Positions 18,228 to 27,274 of a stretch of DNA of 64,000 nucleotides are shown here, piece after piece. The stretch's first letter is position 1. Each line of letters opens with the position of its first letter. The notes beneath the pieces were generated by a model. That model saw only the letters and a program-made list of their open reading frames with translations. It was not told the origin of the DNA and did no database searches. Location of the stretch: the NCBI RefSeq assembly GCF_900460525.1, contig NZ_UHIY01000001.1:4588001-4652000 (forward strand), written 5' to 3'. A program made the translations under genes and the position numbers. Origin of the DNA: Yersinia kristensenii (lineage in GTDB: Bacteria > Pseudomonadota > Gammaproteobacteria > Enterobacterales > Enterobacteriaceae).

Positions 18228-18758
18228 TTACAACGGCCTCGCTTGAGGTCTTTTTTGTTCCAACCGCAACTGTCGATACTCCAGCACTGTCAGCACGATA
18301 ACCACCACATCCAGCACCGTTATCAGGATCAAAAGCACCGAATGAGTAAAGGTATAACGATAGAGTTGATAGACAATAAACAAGCTAAAAATCACTATTG
18401 CCGCAGGGTAATAACCTAATTTTTTGCGCCATAATCCAATAATGACCCACAACTTAACAATGCCATGTATGAGTAAATAAAAAGCAGCAAAGTGCAGACT
18501 GCTGATGGAAAGGCTTTGTGCCGCATGCAACAAATAATTGGCAACTACATCGCCACGACCTTCGATAAACTCAACTTGTGTGAGGCGATGCAATATATTC
18601 AGTAAAAATTGGGGGGTAATAAAAAAGGTTAAAATACCCGCCACAATCTCCATGATAGCTAATATCGCTTTCAGCAGTAGGCTGACTTCAAAAACAGCAT
18701 GGATATTTTTCTCTCCGAACAGGTTATTACGCTCAAATCGATTTTTCATATTCAACAT
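18228..18758 (-). CDS. DUF2127-family membrane protein
   Basis: This small integral membrane protein (about 176 aa, four spans) is of the DUF2127 type: FEVSLLLKAILAIMEIVAGI in the first span, HFAAFYLLIHGIVKLWVIIGLWRKKLGYYPAA in the middle, and a late hydrophobic span followed by a basic tail. No biochemical function is known to me. The ATG at 18758 stands 9 bases after GGGGA; the ATG at 18767 directly abuts that site and is less likely. It is divergent from the dms operon across a long gap. Confidence 0.75.
   Translation of the reverse strand: MLNMKNRFERNNLFGEKNIHAVFEVSLLLKAILAIMEIVAGILTFFITPQFLLNILHRLTQVEFIEGRGDVVANYLLHAAQSLSISSLHFAAFYLLIHGIVKLWVIIGLWRKKLGYYPAAIVIFSLFIVYQLYRYTFTHSVLLILITVLDVVVIVLTVLEYRQLRLEQKRPQARPL
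18235..18256 (+). terminator. Terminator between the LysE-family gene and the DUF2127 gene
   Basis: GGCCTC-GCTT-GAGGTC followed by six T reads as a rho-independent terminator for the plus-strand exporter gene. It lies inside the last codons of the convergent DUF2127 gene. Confidence 0.6.
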
Positions 18759-18961
18759 TGCACTCATTCCCCGCGTGGTAACACTATGAAGAGTATCGAT
18801 ATAGGATAGCAGTTTACGCAGGACAGAGCTAAAAATCGTGATGCCGATTTCCTCTTCCGCCAGAAAACAAATAAGCTCATATCGTTAGCCATTATTATCA
18901 TGATTCCCCTCATTGAAATTCATTTCACATAGGAAAAAATCATTAATAACCTGCAGCTATT

Positions 18962-18981
18962 TATTGAGAATTTTCTCAATA
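18962..18981. promoter_or_regulatory. Perfect palindrome upstream of the DUF2127 gene
   Basis: TATTGAGAA-TT-TTCTCAATA has 9-bp perfect arms with a 2-base centre, in the 524-bp AT-rich gap between the DUF2127 gene and dmsA. It has the size of a repressor operator, but I cannot name the protein. Confidence 0.45.
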
Positions 18982-19173
18982 TAATTAAGTAAAATTAAAT
19001 AAACACGAAAACAGTAATATATTGCTTTCATTTGAGATTGATTCTTTATTACATAATCACATTAAACATATTAATTTTATGTATATAAAATAGTTAACAT
19101 TTCGCATTAAATCATTAATAACCCTCGGCATGCTCACATAATTAAGGTCTCTATTTTCGTTATCCCGTCTTAA

Positions 19174-19187
19174 TTGATTTATATCAT
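19174..19187. promoter_or_regulatory. FNR box upstream of dmsA
   Basis: TTGAT-TTAT-ATCAT differs by one base from the FNR consensus TTGAT-N4-ATCAA. Its centre is about 103 bases before the dmsA start codon, so a class II start site near 19222 would give a leader of about 60 nt. Oxygen-dependent control fits a DMSO reductase. Confidence 0.7.
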
Positions 19188-19282
19188 ATGAAAGTAACAA
19201 AATATTTCCTAAGGTGGGACATTCACACTCTATTTTATGCTTTATTTTCGTCAAAATAATGTCCTTCGCAAAGGAAATGTCG

Positions 19283-21706
19283 ATGAATAACAATAAAAGA
19301 CCTATCACTGGCTCACTGAGCCGCCGTGAATTTATTCAAACATCTGCCACAGTCACCGGGGCTGCGGCAATTGCCAGTTCAATCACCCTACCTTTTTCTG
19401 TGCAAGCCGCGCCAGAACAGGCGGCACCAGTCAACAAAGAAACCATTAAATACAGTGCTTGTCTGGTTAACTGTGGTAGCCGCTGCCCACTAAAAGTACA
19501 CGTCAAAAATGGCGAAATTATTAAAATTGCTAATGAAGCTATTTACGATGACTCCACTTTTGGCGAGCATCAAATTCGACCCTGTTTACGTGGGCGTTCG
19601 GTCAGATGGAAAACATATAATCCTGACCGAGTCAAATATCCTATGTTGCGAGTGGGCAAACGCGGCGAAGGTAAATTCAAACGAATCAGTTGGGATGAGG
19701 CCACCACTATTGTGGCTGACAATCTAAAGAAAACCATTGCACAACACGGCAATGAAGCTATTTATTATCAATATGGCTCTGGCTCTACCGGGGCTAATTT
19801 ACAAGGCCGTAATGCCTGTAAAAGAATGCTCAGTTTACTCGGCGGTTTTCTGGATCAGCACGGCACTTACTCCACGGCACAAATTAATACAGTAATGCCT
19901 TATATTTATGGTAATGCTGATGAAACCCTACTTGATGAAATTAAAAACTCAGATTTAGTGGTTATGTTCGGCCATAATTTAGCAGAAACACGCATGTCCG
20001 GCGGTGGACAATATATTGAAACAGTTCATGCGCTGGGGAAGAGTAAAGCTAAAGTCATCATTATTGACCCACGGATGACCGACAGTGTCACCACCCTCAA
20101 TGCTGAGTGGATACCGATATTCCCCGGCACCGATGCCGCACTGGTCGCCGCATTGGGTTATGTATTAATTAAAGAGAATCTGACTGATGAAGATTTCCTG
20201 AAAGAATATTGCGTGGGATGGGATGCCAGTACATTACCCGCTTCAGCTCCGGCCAATAGTTCATATAAGGATTATATTTTAGGCTTGGGTATCGATGGGG
20301 TAGAAAAAACACCGCAATGGGCCAGTGAAATAACCGGTATTGCGCCAACCCGCATTATCCAGCTCGCACGCGAATTAGGAAATGCCCGCGCCGCCTGGAT
20401 TTCCCAAGGTTGGGGCATTCAGCGCAGTGCCAATGGTGAACAAGCTGCACGCTCTATTATGATGTTACCGTTAATGACCGGGAATATCGGCAGGGCCGGA
20501 ACCAATACCGGAGCCTGGGGCGGGAATGTCAAATATCCGGTGCCAGGATTCAGTATTCCCAATCCAGTAAAAACGGCTATTCCTTGCTTTATGTGGACAG
20601 ACGCTATTTTCCGTGGCACAGAGATGACCGCTAAAAATGCCCATGTGAAGAATAAAGATAAACTCGATACCAATATTAAGTTTATGTGGAATTACGCCAG
20701 TAACGTGATTGGAAATCAGCATTCTGACCTGAATAAAACCCACCGTATCTTGCAAGACGAATCACTGTGCGAATTTATTTTAGTGTGGGAAAACCACATG
20801 ACCCGCTCGGCTAAATACGCTGATTTATTATTACCCGATGTCACCTCGGTGGAATCAAATGATTTGATTGATAACTCCTATGCCAGCGGGGCTTATCACT
20901 ATGTGACGCGGCTGCAAAACGCTATCGAACCGATGTGGGAATGTCGCCCGTCTTATGATGTTTTGGCCGAAATTGCCACGAAATGTGGCATTGGGGAGGC
21001 CTTTACCGAAGGGCATTCCCAGCAAGAATGGATTGAAATCAGTTATAACAAAATGCGTGAAAAGAACCCGGCGCTGCCGCCTTTTGAGCAAACCAACGAC
21101 AAAGGAATTATTGACCGAATTTATGCCGACAGCAGTCAATATATCGCCTTAAAAGACTTCCGCGATGATCCGCAAAATAACCCATTGAAAACGCCATCCG
21201 GCAAAATTGAGATCTACTCTGAAGCGCTGGCCACACTGGAAAAAGAGTGGCAATTGACACCTGGAGATCGCATTACTGCCGTCGCCGAATATTGCCCAAC
21301 ATTTGAAGGTGTCAGTGATGTAGAAACGCTGAAAACCTACCCGCTACAAATGACGGGTTTCCATGTTAAAGGCCATTGCCACTCATCTTATTATAATGTC
21401 GCCATGTTGCGCGAAGCTGTGCCACACCAGTTTTGGATGAACCCTATTGATGCACTGGCCCGTGGCCTCCAATCCGGCGATATGGTCGAAATATTCAATG
21501 ACCGGGGGCGGATACGCATCGCGGTCAAAATTACCGAGCGCGTTTTACCCGGAGTCATTACCGTGCCACAAGGAGCATGGCGCAATATCAACAAGGAGGG
21601 CATTGATGTGGGCGGTTGTATCAATACCTTGACGACCCAGCGTCCTTCGCCATTAGCGAAAGGTAACCCGCAACACACTAACCTCGTTGAAGTTAAACGC
21701 GCATAA
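19283..21706 (+). CDS. dmsA: DMSO-reductase-family molybdopterin catalytic subunit (DmsA-like)
   Basis: This is a periplasmic anaerobic reductase catalytic subunit of 807 aa. The Tat signal is clear (SRREFIQTSA near residue 12, cleavage about after SVQAA). Cysteines for the N-terminal [4Fe-4S] cluster occur in CLVNCGSRC and RPCLRG. The molybdenum-ligand serine probably lies in YGSGSTGAN. Later blocks such as AETRMSGGGQYIETVHAL, EWIPIFPGTDAALV, ISQGWG-QR-ANGE and CINTLTTQRPSPLAKGNP match E. coli DmsA/YnfE. The substrate may be DMSO, TMAO or another S/N-oxide. The start chosen is the ATG at 19283, with AAGGA 7 bases upstream. It is followed by dmsB, dmsC, a chaperone and a ferredoxin. Confidence 0.9.
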   Translation: MNNNKRPITGSLSRREFIQTSATVTGAAAIASSITLPFSVQAAPEQAAPVNKETIKYSACLVNCGSRCPLKVHVKNGEIIKIANEAIYDDSTFGEHQIRPCLRGRSVRWKTYNPDRVKYPMLRVGKRGEGKFKRISWDEATTIVADNLKKTIAQHGNEAIYYQYGSGSTGANLQGRNACKRMLSLLGGFLDQHGTYSTAQINTVMPYIYGNADETLLDEIKNSDLVVMFGHNLAETRMSGGGQYIETVHALGKSKAKVIIIDPRMTDSVTTLNAEWIPIFPGTDAALVAALGYVLIKENLTDEDFLKEYCVGWDASTLPASAPANSSYKDYILGLGIDGVEKTPQWASEITGIAPTRIIQLARELGNARAAWISQGWGIQRSANGEQAARSIMMLPLMTGNIGRAGTNTGAWGGNVKYPVPGFSIPNPVKTAIPCFMWTDAIFRGTEMTAKNAHVKNKDKLDTNIKFMWNYASNVIGNQHSDLNKTHRILQDESLCEFILVWENHMTRSAKYADLLLPDVTSVESNDLIDNSYASGAYHYVTRLQNAIEPMWECRPSYDVLAEIATKCGIGEAFTEGHSQQEWIEISYNKMREKNPALPPFEQTNDKGIIDRIYADSSQYIALKDFRDDPQNNPLKTPSGKIEIYSEALATLEKEWQLTPGDRITAVAEYCPTFEGVSDVETLKTYPLQMTGFHVKGHCHSSYYNVAMLREAVPHQFWMNPIDALARGLQSGDMVEIFNDRGRIRIAVKITERVLPGVITVPQGAWRNINKEGIDVGGCINTLTTQRPSPLAKGNPQHTNLVEVKRA

Positions 21707-21717
21707 GGAGTTGAGAA

Positions 21718-22335
21718 ATGAAGCAATATGGTTTTTTTGTCGACTCCACCAAATGTACCGGGTGCAAAACCTGCCAAATCAGCTGCAAGGATGAGAAGAA
21801 CTTGGATCTCGGGCCGAAACTCCGCCGGGTTTACGAATACGGCGGAGGAAGTTGGACGCAACAAGACAATATCTGGGTACAGAATGTCTTCAATTATTAC
21901 CTGTCCATTTCCTGTAATCACTGTTCGTCACCGACTTGCGTCACCGGCTGCCCGACCGGTGCAATGCATAAACGTGAAGAAGACGGCTTAGTGGTAGTGA
22001 ATCAGGACTTATGTGTGGGTTGCCGTTACTGTGAGATGCGCTGCCCCTATGGTGCACCGCAATTTGATGCCAAAAAGAAACTGATGACCAAATGTGATGG
22101 TTGCTATCAACGCGTTGCCGAAGGACATAAGCCGGTTTGTGTCGAATCTTGCCCGCAGCGAGCATTAGATTTCGATGAAATCACGGTATTACGTGATAAA
22201 TACGGCGAAGAAAACGCGGTAGCGCCCCTGCCCCATGCCCATCTAACACAGCCTAATCTGGTTATCAGAAGCCATCGTGATGCCAAACCATCCGGTGATA
22301 CATCAGGCCGCATCCAAAATCCGGCGGAGGTCTAA
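21718..22335 (+). CDS. dmsB: DmsB-like four-cluster ferredoxin electron-transfer subunit
   Basis: This 205-aa iron-sulfur protein carries four [4Fe-4S] binding sets: CTGCKTCQISCKDEK, CNHCSSPTCVTGCPTGAM, CVGCRYCEMRCPYGAPQ and CDGCYQRVAEGHKPVCVESCPQ. The pattern and length match DmsB. It passes electrons from the membrane subunit DmsC to DmsA. The ATG follows AAGGAG and is 11 bp after the dmsA stop. Confidence 0.93.
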   Translation: MKQYGFFVDSTKCTGCKTCQISCKDEKNLDLGPKLRRVYEYGGGSWTQQDNIWVQNVFNYYLSISCNHCSSPTCVTGCPTGAMHKREEDGLVVVNQDLCVGCRYCEMRCPYGAPQFDAKKKLMTKCDGCYQRVAEGHKPVCVESCPQRALDFDEITVLRDKYGEENAVAPLPHAHLTQPNLVIRSHRDAKPSGDTSGRIQNPAEV

Positions 22336-22336
22336 A

Positions 22337-23113
22337 ATGCACGAATTACCTTTGGTATTCTTCACCGTACTGGGACAAACCGCCGTCGGGTTGTTTGCTT
22401 TAGTGTTCTTGAGTCACCAACTCGGCCTGACCACCGCACAGCAGCTCAAACAGGCGAATATTGTCGGCCTGATTCTGATGCTTGTGGGTTTAATCATTGG
22501 CGCGCTGCATGTTGGACAACCCCTACGCGCGATGAACATGTTACTCGGCGTCGGCCGCTCCCCCATGAGCAATGAAATACTGCTCAGCAGTCTGTTTGTG
22601 GCGATGGCTTGTGGCACGGTTTTTTTCTCCGCCATGGTGAAGAATTCCATGCTGGCCATGCTGTGTAATGTGGCAACAGTCATTTTTGGCTTAGCCTTTG
22701 CGTGGTCAATAACTCAAGTTTATCAATTGGCCACAGTACCTAACTGGGATACCTCATATACCTCATTACAGCTGTGGATGACAGTATTGGTCGGCGGCGG
22801 TGCTTTTGCCATCCTCACTGGCGCACGTCAGTTGGGCGCTACGGCCTTGTTAGTCGGCGCTATCGTGACGTTGGTGAATAAACCCGGCTACTTAAGTTTT
22901 CTGGGGCAAAGTTCGGTGGAACTCAGCAGCCAACAGGCTGTGTTTTGGGGAGTACAAGTCCTGTTGCTCACTTTGGGCATTTTTGTGGCCGCAGCCGCAT
23001 TACTGAAAGACCGAATCCCCCGCACGACACTGGCGGTGAGTGCTTCAGCGCTGGTCATCGGCGAATTGGCTGGGCGCATTGCTTTCTATAATCTCTGGCA
23101 AGTCCCGATGTAA
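22337..23113 (+). CDS. dmsC: DmsC-like membrane anchor, quinol-oxidising subunit
   Basis: This 258-aa protein with about eight membrane spans anchors DmsAB and oxidises menaquinol. The start is the ATG at 22337, one base after the dmsB stop (MHELPLVFFTVLGQTAVG), with GGAGG 6 bases upstream. Typical DmsC features are the short N-terminus, GALHVGQPLRAMNMLLGVGRSPMSNEILLS after the second span, and an overall hydrophobic character. Confidence 0.9.
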   Translation: MHELPLVFFTVLGQTAVGLFALVFLSHQLGLTTAQQLKQANIVGLILMLVGLIIGALHVGQPLRAMNMLLGVGRSPMSNEILLSSLFVAMACGTVFFSAMVKNSMLAMLCNVATVIFGLAFAWSITQVYQLATVPNWDTSYTSLQLWMTVLVGGGAFAILTGARQLGATALLVGAIVTLVNKPGYLSFLGQSSVELSSQQAVFWGVQVLLLTLGIFVAAAALLKDRIPRTTLAVSASALVIGELAGRIAFYNLWQVPM

Positions 23114-23142
23114 TTTAACTCACTGATTTTTTTTTAATAACC

Positions 23143-23170
23143 GAGTAGCCGCCTTCCCCTGCGGCTACTC
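23143..23170 (+). other. Strong hairpin between dmsC and the chaperone gene
   Basis: GAGTAGCCGC-CTTCCCCT-GCGGCTACTC has ten perfect base pairs, with no T-run after it. It comes just before the AGGAGAGAG ribosome site. It probably sets the ratio of reductase to chaperone mRNA rather than ending transcription. Confidence 0.55.
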
Positions 23171-23205
23171 AAGACGAAAATGACCAGGCCAGGAGAGAGA
23201 AGATT

Positions 23206-23823
23206 TTGACGTTATTAAACACCACCTTGCCACGCATTCTCGGCGCATGTTTTTACTACTCCCCGCAGTCCGATACAGTGCGGCGTCTCTGGCCATTGCT
23301 GCCACAAATAAAAGATCTTTTCCCATGGCCCCATCCGGCCAATATTGTCCGCTGCTGCCAACAACTCCCTGATATTTCACCAGAACAATTGGCATATGAC
23401 TTCTCGGTGCTATTTGAGGGGCAAGGCGAAATGCCCGCGCCACCCTGGGGATCAGTTTATCTGGATAAAGAAAATATTCTGATGGGTGCCAGCACCCTGC
23501 AATATCGTGAATTTCTGTCGACATTAGGGCTGGCAAGTCAGAGTGCTATTCATGAACCGGAAGACCAGTTTGGTTTAATGCTTTTGGCTTGGGTGCATCT
23601 CATTGAACAGCCACCTTCAGCCCAACAACAGCCCACTGACGCGGCAATAGTGCTGCTCACCGAGCACCTGCTACCCTGGGCCTACCGCTATCTTGAGTTG
23701 ATCAAAAATGCGCGGGTCGAGTATCAGGTTTATCCGCTACTGGCTGAGATTACCGAGTGTTACCTGAAAACCCTGCAACTGAAATTGGGCTTATTCCCTC
23801 ATCCCCATGAACTGTATCGGTGA
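23206..23823 (+). CDS. dmsD: TorD/DmsD-family Tat proofreading chaperone
   Basis: This 205-aa cytoplasmic chaperone binds the Tat signal of the molybdoenzyme and holds it until cofactor insertion. It begins with a TTG at 23206, 10 bases after AGGAG. Family signs are the all-helical character, ARILGACFYYSP-like start, the EPEDQFGLMLLAWVHLI block and LLTEHLLPWAYRYLELI (compare E/D-H-L-P-W in the TorD family). Its place right after dmsC supports DmsD. Confidence 0.85.
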   Translation: MTLLNTTLPRILGACFYYSPQSDTVRRLWPLLPQIKDLFPWPHPANIVRCCQQLPDISPEQLAYDFSVLFEGQGEMPAPPWGSVYLDKENILMGASTLQYREFLSTLGLASQSAIHEPEDQFGLMLLAWVHLIEQPPSAQQQPTDAAIVLLTEHLLPWAYRYLELIKNARVEYQVYPLLAEITECYLKTLQLKLGLFPHPHELYR

Positions 23824-23833
23824 TAAAAAATCG

Positions 23834-24151
23834 ATGAACAGAGATGAACGCTACTATAAAGCCTATATGGAAAGCAGGGTTATCAGCCGTCGGGGACTTT
23901 TTCGTGGCTTATTAAAAGGGGCTGTGGGCGAGTCGTCCCCTACCAATCACCCTCATCCGGTGATAAAAAACCCCTGCCAGAATACTTATATCTATTGTGA
24001 TAGTTGCGCCGATTATTGTGAGAAACACGCGCTAATCTGGCAACCCAATCAACCTCCAACTTTAGTTGATGATTTGTGCGATGGCTGCGGTGAATGTGTG
24101 GTTAACTGCCCGGCAATGGCACTGGAGATGGCGCATCCCGCCCCTCAGTGA
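23834..24151 (+). CDS. NapF-like 4Fe-4S ferredoxin accessory protein
   Basis: This 105-aa protein is the last gene of the dms operon. It has a twin-arginine-like SRRGLFRGLLKG near residue 18, similar to the start of NapF. Two cysteine sets follow: CQNTYIYCDSCADYC and CDGCGECVVNCP, the second being a classic [4Fe-4S] ferredoxin motif. NapF is a maturation helper for the NapA molybdoenzyme; here the analogous partner would be DmsA (inference). The start at 23834 follows GGTGA; an in-frame ATG at 23807 overlaps the chaperone gene and is less likely. Confidence 0.75.
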   Translation: MNRDERYYKAYMESRVISRRGLFRGLLKGAVGESSPTNHPHPVIKNPCQNTYIYCDSCADYCEKHALIWQPNQPPTLVDDLCDGCGECVVNCPAMALEMAHPAPQ

Positions 24152-24160
24152 GATTAAAAT

Positions 24161-24186
24161 TGTGCGGCCAGTTATCCAGCCGCACA
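24161..24186. terminator. Bidirectional hairpin between the dms operon and the NRPS-like cluster
   Basis: TGTGCGGC-CAGTTATCCA-GCCGCACA is an 8-bp perfect stem placed between two convergent transcripts. It has no T-run on the plus strand. Confidence 0.55.
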
Positions 24187-24196
24187 CCTATTGAAG

Positions 24197-27100
24197 CTAT
24201 AAAAGGCCGATACTTTTCATATAATTAAGATAACGGGATAACAATGCTGCATCGGTGGGGGGATATTCTGGCCCCCCTGCCGCCGCCAATACCGCCTGAG
24301 TCTGACGGGCATCATATCGAGGTATATTGCTGAAGACTTCCCATACTGTAAGCTCCTCATACACCACTTCGGACAGCATAGGTAACAGTGGCATTAATGG
24401 GTTGGTATCCAAGTCAGGATCGTCATATAGCCTTTGTAACCACTGTTTATAAGATAATGGCGTCATGGTGTAACCACATTGTTCAAACAGTCCAAAAAAT
24501 GCATTCAAGCTGATCGAATGCTCATCACTGGGAGGAATAAGATGATATATCTGGCCCAATCGACTGTTATCACTGGCAATACTCATTAAGGCGGCACTCG
24601 CGTAATCGACGGGAATCAGCTCTTTGCGATCACCGGGCAACAGGGGGTAAGCGCCAGTGTTGATGCACCCTTTGATCATCCGCCACATAAAATCTTCCGG
24701 ATTACCCGCCCCAGTCACACTGTCTGTCATCATGAAACCGGGCCGGTAGACCGACAACGGAATACCCCGCATTTTGGCCTGCCACATGAGCCTTTCCGTC
24801 ACCCATTTGCTCTGTATATACCCTAAGGTATATTTCATCCCCTCCCAATGGGGCATCAAATCGTCATCTTCATAAAAACGGGAGACCGGGAATAACAGGC
24901 CGGCTGGGCCAGTCGTCGCGATAGTGGAAACGTAATGCAGCGGCTTGGCTTTGCTATCTACGGCTAAGCGCAAGATATTGATAGCCCCTGAAACATTCAC
25001 CGGACGATGTGTCTGATAAGGCTCAATAAAACTGATATGGGCGGCAATATGGAAGATAACATCACAATCCTTTGCCAGCCGTTGATAATTCAGCTTATCC
25101 AATCCTAATTGAGGTTGCGCTAAATCCCCCGCCAAGGCTGTGATACGTGAATAAAACGCCGGTTGCCACAGCCCATACTTCGTCATATTTTCTTTGATTC
25201 GCTGCATCGCCTCGTCATTATTCTGGCCCCGCACCAAGCAGATCACTTGGCGAACCTCAGCATGGAGTAATAAATCACGTAAGCAAAATGCCCCCATAAA
25301 GCCCGTCGCACCCGTCAAAAATACTCGCCCGGTGGTAGCAGTTAGCCATGGTTCGGGGGGGCGGGATAAGGGCTGAATATCCTCAGGAAGCTGGCTGTCG
25401 CTGAGTAACATGGCGCATATGTCATTTTCTATCACTTCGGTCGGTTGCTGGAGCAATCGGAGCAAATTATGGGGGGTTTGGGCATCATATAAATCCTGTA
25501 TTGATAAACGCCGCCCAAACTGGCGCTTAATTTCCAGGACCAACCGAGCGGCCTGTAGTGATGTTCCTCCCAGAAGAAAGAATTCATCCTCCACAGTCGC
25601 CTGTGGCACATCGAGCACCTGCTGCCAAATCAGTAACAGTTCAGCCGCTTCTTTGGTCAGTGTTGAAGTATCAGTGGCAACTCGCGGTTTATCTATTTGG
25701 GTCAATAGCATAGATCGATCAGCTTTGCCGTTTTCATTAAGAGGAATAGCGTCCATGACCTGTAAGCGCGGCAACATATAAGGCGGAAGAGACTGTTTTA
25801 ATCCGCTAAGTAATTCACTACTATCAAAATTTTCTGGCTGTTTAGGCACAATAAAAGCCGTCAAATAAGCTTCGCCCGCTTCTTTTTTAATGATGCAAAC
25901 AACAGCAGCCAGCAGCAGATCGCTGTTAAGCAGTTGTGTTTCCACCTCCTCAACTTCAATCCGGTATCCCTGCAATTTAATCTGATTATCAGCACGCCCG
26001 GCATACATGATAGCGCCATCGGGCCGCTGCCAACCCAAATCGCCACTTCGATACCAGTGTCTGGGTTCCTCTTCGCCAGCCATTTTGATTAACAGAAATT
26101 TTTCCTGTGTCAATTCGGGGCGATTAACATACCCCCTGGCCAGCCCCTCCCCACCAATATAAATTTCGCCCTGAGTGCCTACGGGTACTGGCTGAAAATC
26201 ACCATCCAGAATAAATACCTGTGTTTTATCAAGTGGTTTGCCAATGGGGATGCTCATCGCGTTCAGGTCGTCTGCTACGATAGCGTGGCAAAGTGTGATG
26301 GTGGTGCCTTCTGTCGGGCCATAACAATTAAGTATTATTTTCGGCCATGCATCAGGTGATAGTGATTTCAGCGCCTGCAAGTTAAATGCTTCACCCCCGA
26401 CCAACAAATAATTAAGTGAACGAAAGACCGTTGGGCACTGCGGAGCCATAAAGTTAAATAATGATGTGGTCATAAATAGATAACTAACAGCATAATGTTG
26501 CAGAGTATGTTCAAGCTGTTTAGGGTCGAGCAGTGTCTCTTTGGCAATAATCACTAATGCGGCACCATTGAGCAGCGCCCCCCACACTTCCAGAAACGAA
26601 CCATCAAACGCCGGGTTAGCGTGGCAGGCCACCCGATCGGTGGGGCTTATCCGCAGATAATGAGAATTGACCAACATACGCACCATGCCACGGGCTTCAA
26701 TTTCAACCCCTTTTGGCTGCCCGGTGGTGCCTGAGGTAAATAAAATATGGCTACGATGCCGCAAACCCGCCCTCGCTCCCGGCAAGTCAACGTCAGAGTG
26801 TTCAGTGGATGGAGAAGATCCAAACCGGATAAAACGCGTCGATAACGCGCGTTCCGCCTTACAGCCATCGGTGATGGTCAGCTTCGCCCGTACCTCTTGC
26901 AACATAAAGTTGAGTCGCTCATCGGGAAGTGACGGATGAAGCGGAACACAAGTCCCTCCGGCCAGTAAAACCGCCAACTGGCAGATAATATGTTCGGCAC
27001 CTGGCCCTAATAAAATAGCCACCGGTTCTTCTGGCTGCACCCCCAACTGACATAAATTCGTGGCCAATGACTGCGCCTGTTGCGCCAATTGTGTATAACT

Positions 27101-27217
27101 CAGCGTATATTCTGGGGTAATAATGGCCGGTCGGTCTGGATACTGTTTAACCTGCTGTAAAAAAAGAGCGGCCAATCCCAACGCGGCGGGCTCAGTCTGC
27201 ATATTTGGCTGTTTCAT
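24197..27217 (-). CDS. NRPS-like adenylation-carrier-thioester reductase protein
   Basis: This is a 1006-aa single-module protein with no condensation domain. The adenylation domain (about 1-510) has A3 LFTSGTTGQPKG, YGPTE and the catalytic lysine in NENGKADR (about 498). The carrier domain (about 520-592) has the phosphopantetheine serine in LGGTSLQ (about 553). The reductase domain (about 633-1006, as in Lys2 and carboxylic acid reductases) has the nucleotide motif TGATGFMG and the catalytic YIQSK. By hand alignment to GrsA the specificity code reads D-G-L-F-L-G-C-T-I-K, suggesting a hydrophobic amino acid. It should bind an amino acid and release it as an aldehyde or alcohol. ATG 27217 has AAGGA 8 bases upstream; a TTG at 27223 is weaker. 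It ends the four-gene minus-strand operon. Confidence 0.9.
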   Translation of the reverse strand: MKQPNMQTEPAALGLAALFLQQVKQYPDRPAIITPEYTLSYTQLAQQAQSLATNLCQLGVQPEEPVAILLGPGAEHIICQLAVLLAGGTCVPLHPSLPDERLNFMLQEVRAKLTITDGCKAERALSTRFIRFGSSPSTEHSDVDLPGARAGLRHRSHILFTSGTTGQPKGVEIEARGMVRMLVNSHYLRISPTDRVACHANPAFDGSFLEVWGALLNGAALVIIAKETLLDPKQLEHTLQHYAVSYLFMTTSLFNFMAPQCPTVFRSLNYLLVGGEAFNLQALKSLSPDAWPKIILNCYGPTEGTTITLCHAIVADDLNAMSIPIGKPLDKTQVFILDGDFQPVPVGTQGEIYIGGEGLARGYVNRPELTQEKFLLIKMAGEEEPRHWYRSGDLGWQRPDGAIMYAGRADNQIKLQGYRIEVEEVETQLLNSDLLLAAVVCIIKKEAGEAYLTAFIVPKQPENFDSSELLSGLKQSLPPYMLPRLQVMDAIPLNENGKADRSMLLTQIDKPRVATDTSTLTKEAAELLLIWQQVLDVPQATVEDEFFLLGGTSLQAARLVLEIKRQFGRRLSIQDLYDAQTPHNLLRLLQQPTEVIENDICAMLLSDSQLPEDIQPLSRPPEPWLTATTGRVFLTGATGFMGAFCLRDLLLHAEVRQVICLVRGQNNDEAMQRIKENMTKYGLWQPAFYSRITALAGDLAQPQLGLDKLNYQRLAKDCDVIFHIAAHISFIEPYQTHRPVNVSGAINILRLAVDSKAKPLHYVSTIATTGPAGLLFPVSRFYEDDDLMPHWEGMKYTLGYIQSKWVTERLMWQAKMRGIPLSVYRPGFMMTDSVTGAGNPEDFMWRMIKGCINTGAYPLLPGDRKELIPVDYASAALMSIASDNSRLGQIYHLIPPSDEHSISLNAFFGLFEQCGYTMTPLSYKQWLQRLYDDPDLDTNPLMPLLPMLSEVVYEELTVWEVFSNIPRYDARQTQAVLAAAGGPEYPPTDAALLSRYLNYMKSIGLL

Positions 27218-27274
27218 ATTCAAAATCCTTTAGACATTTTGGGGGGGATGAGCTCGGATTTTCCCGCAATAGTT

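Larger units (their letters stand above)
18768..19282. other. Long AT-rich divergent control region
   Basis: This is the gene-free gap between the divergent DUF2127 and dmsA genes. It holds the palindrome at 18962-18981, an FNR-type site at 19174-19187 and the dmsA ribosome site AAGGA at 19271-19275. No open frame here looks real, and the remaining sequence shows nothing else I recognise. Confidence 0.5.

Noticed and set aside
27241..27247. Seven-G run between the two adenylation genes as a third frameshift
   Set aside because: It lies after the in-frame stop of the first gene and before the ribosome site of the second; no coding frame crosses it.
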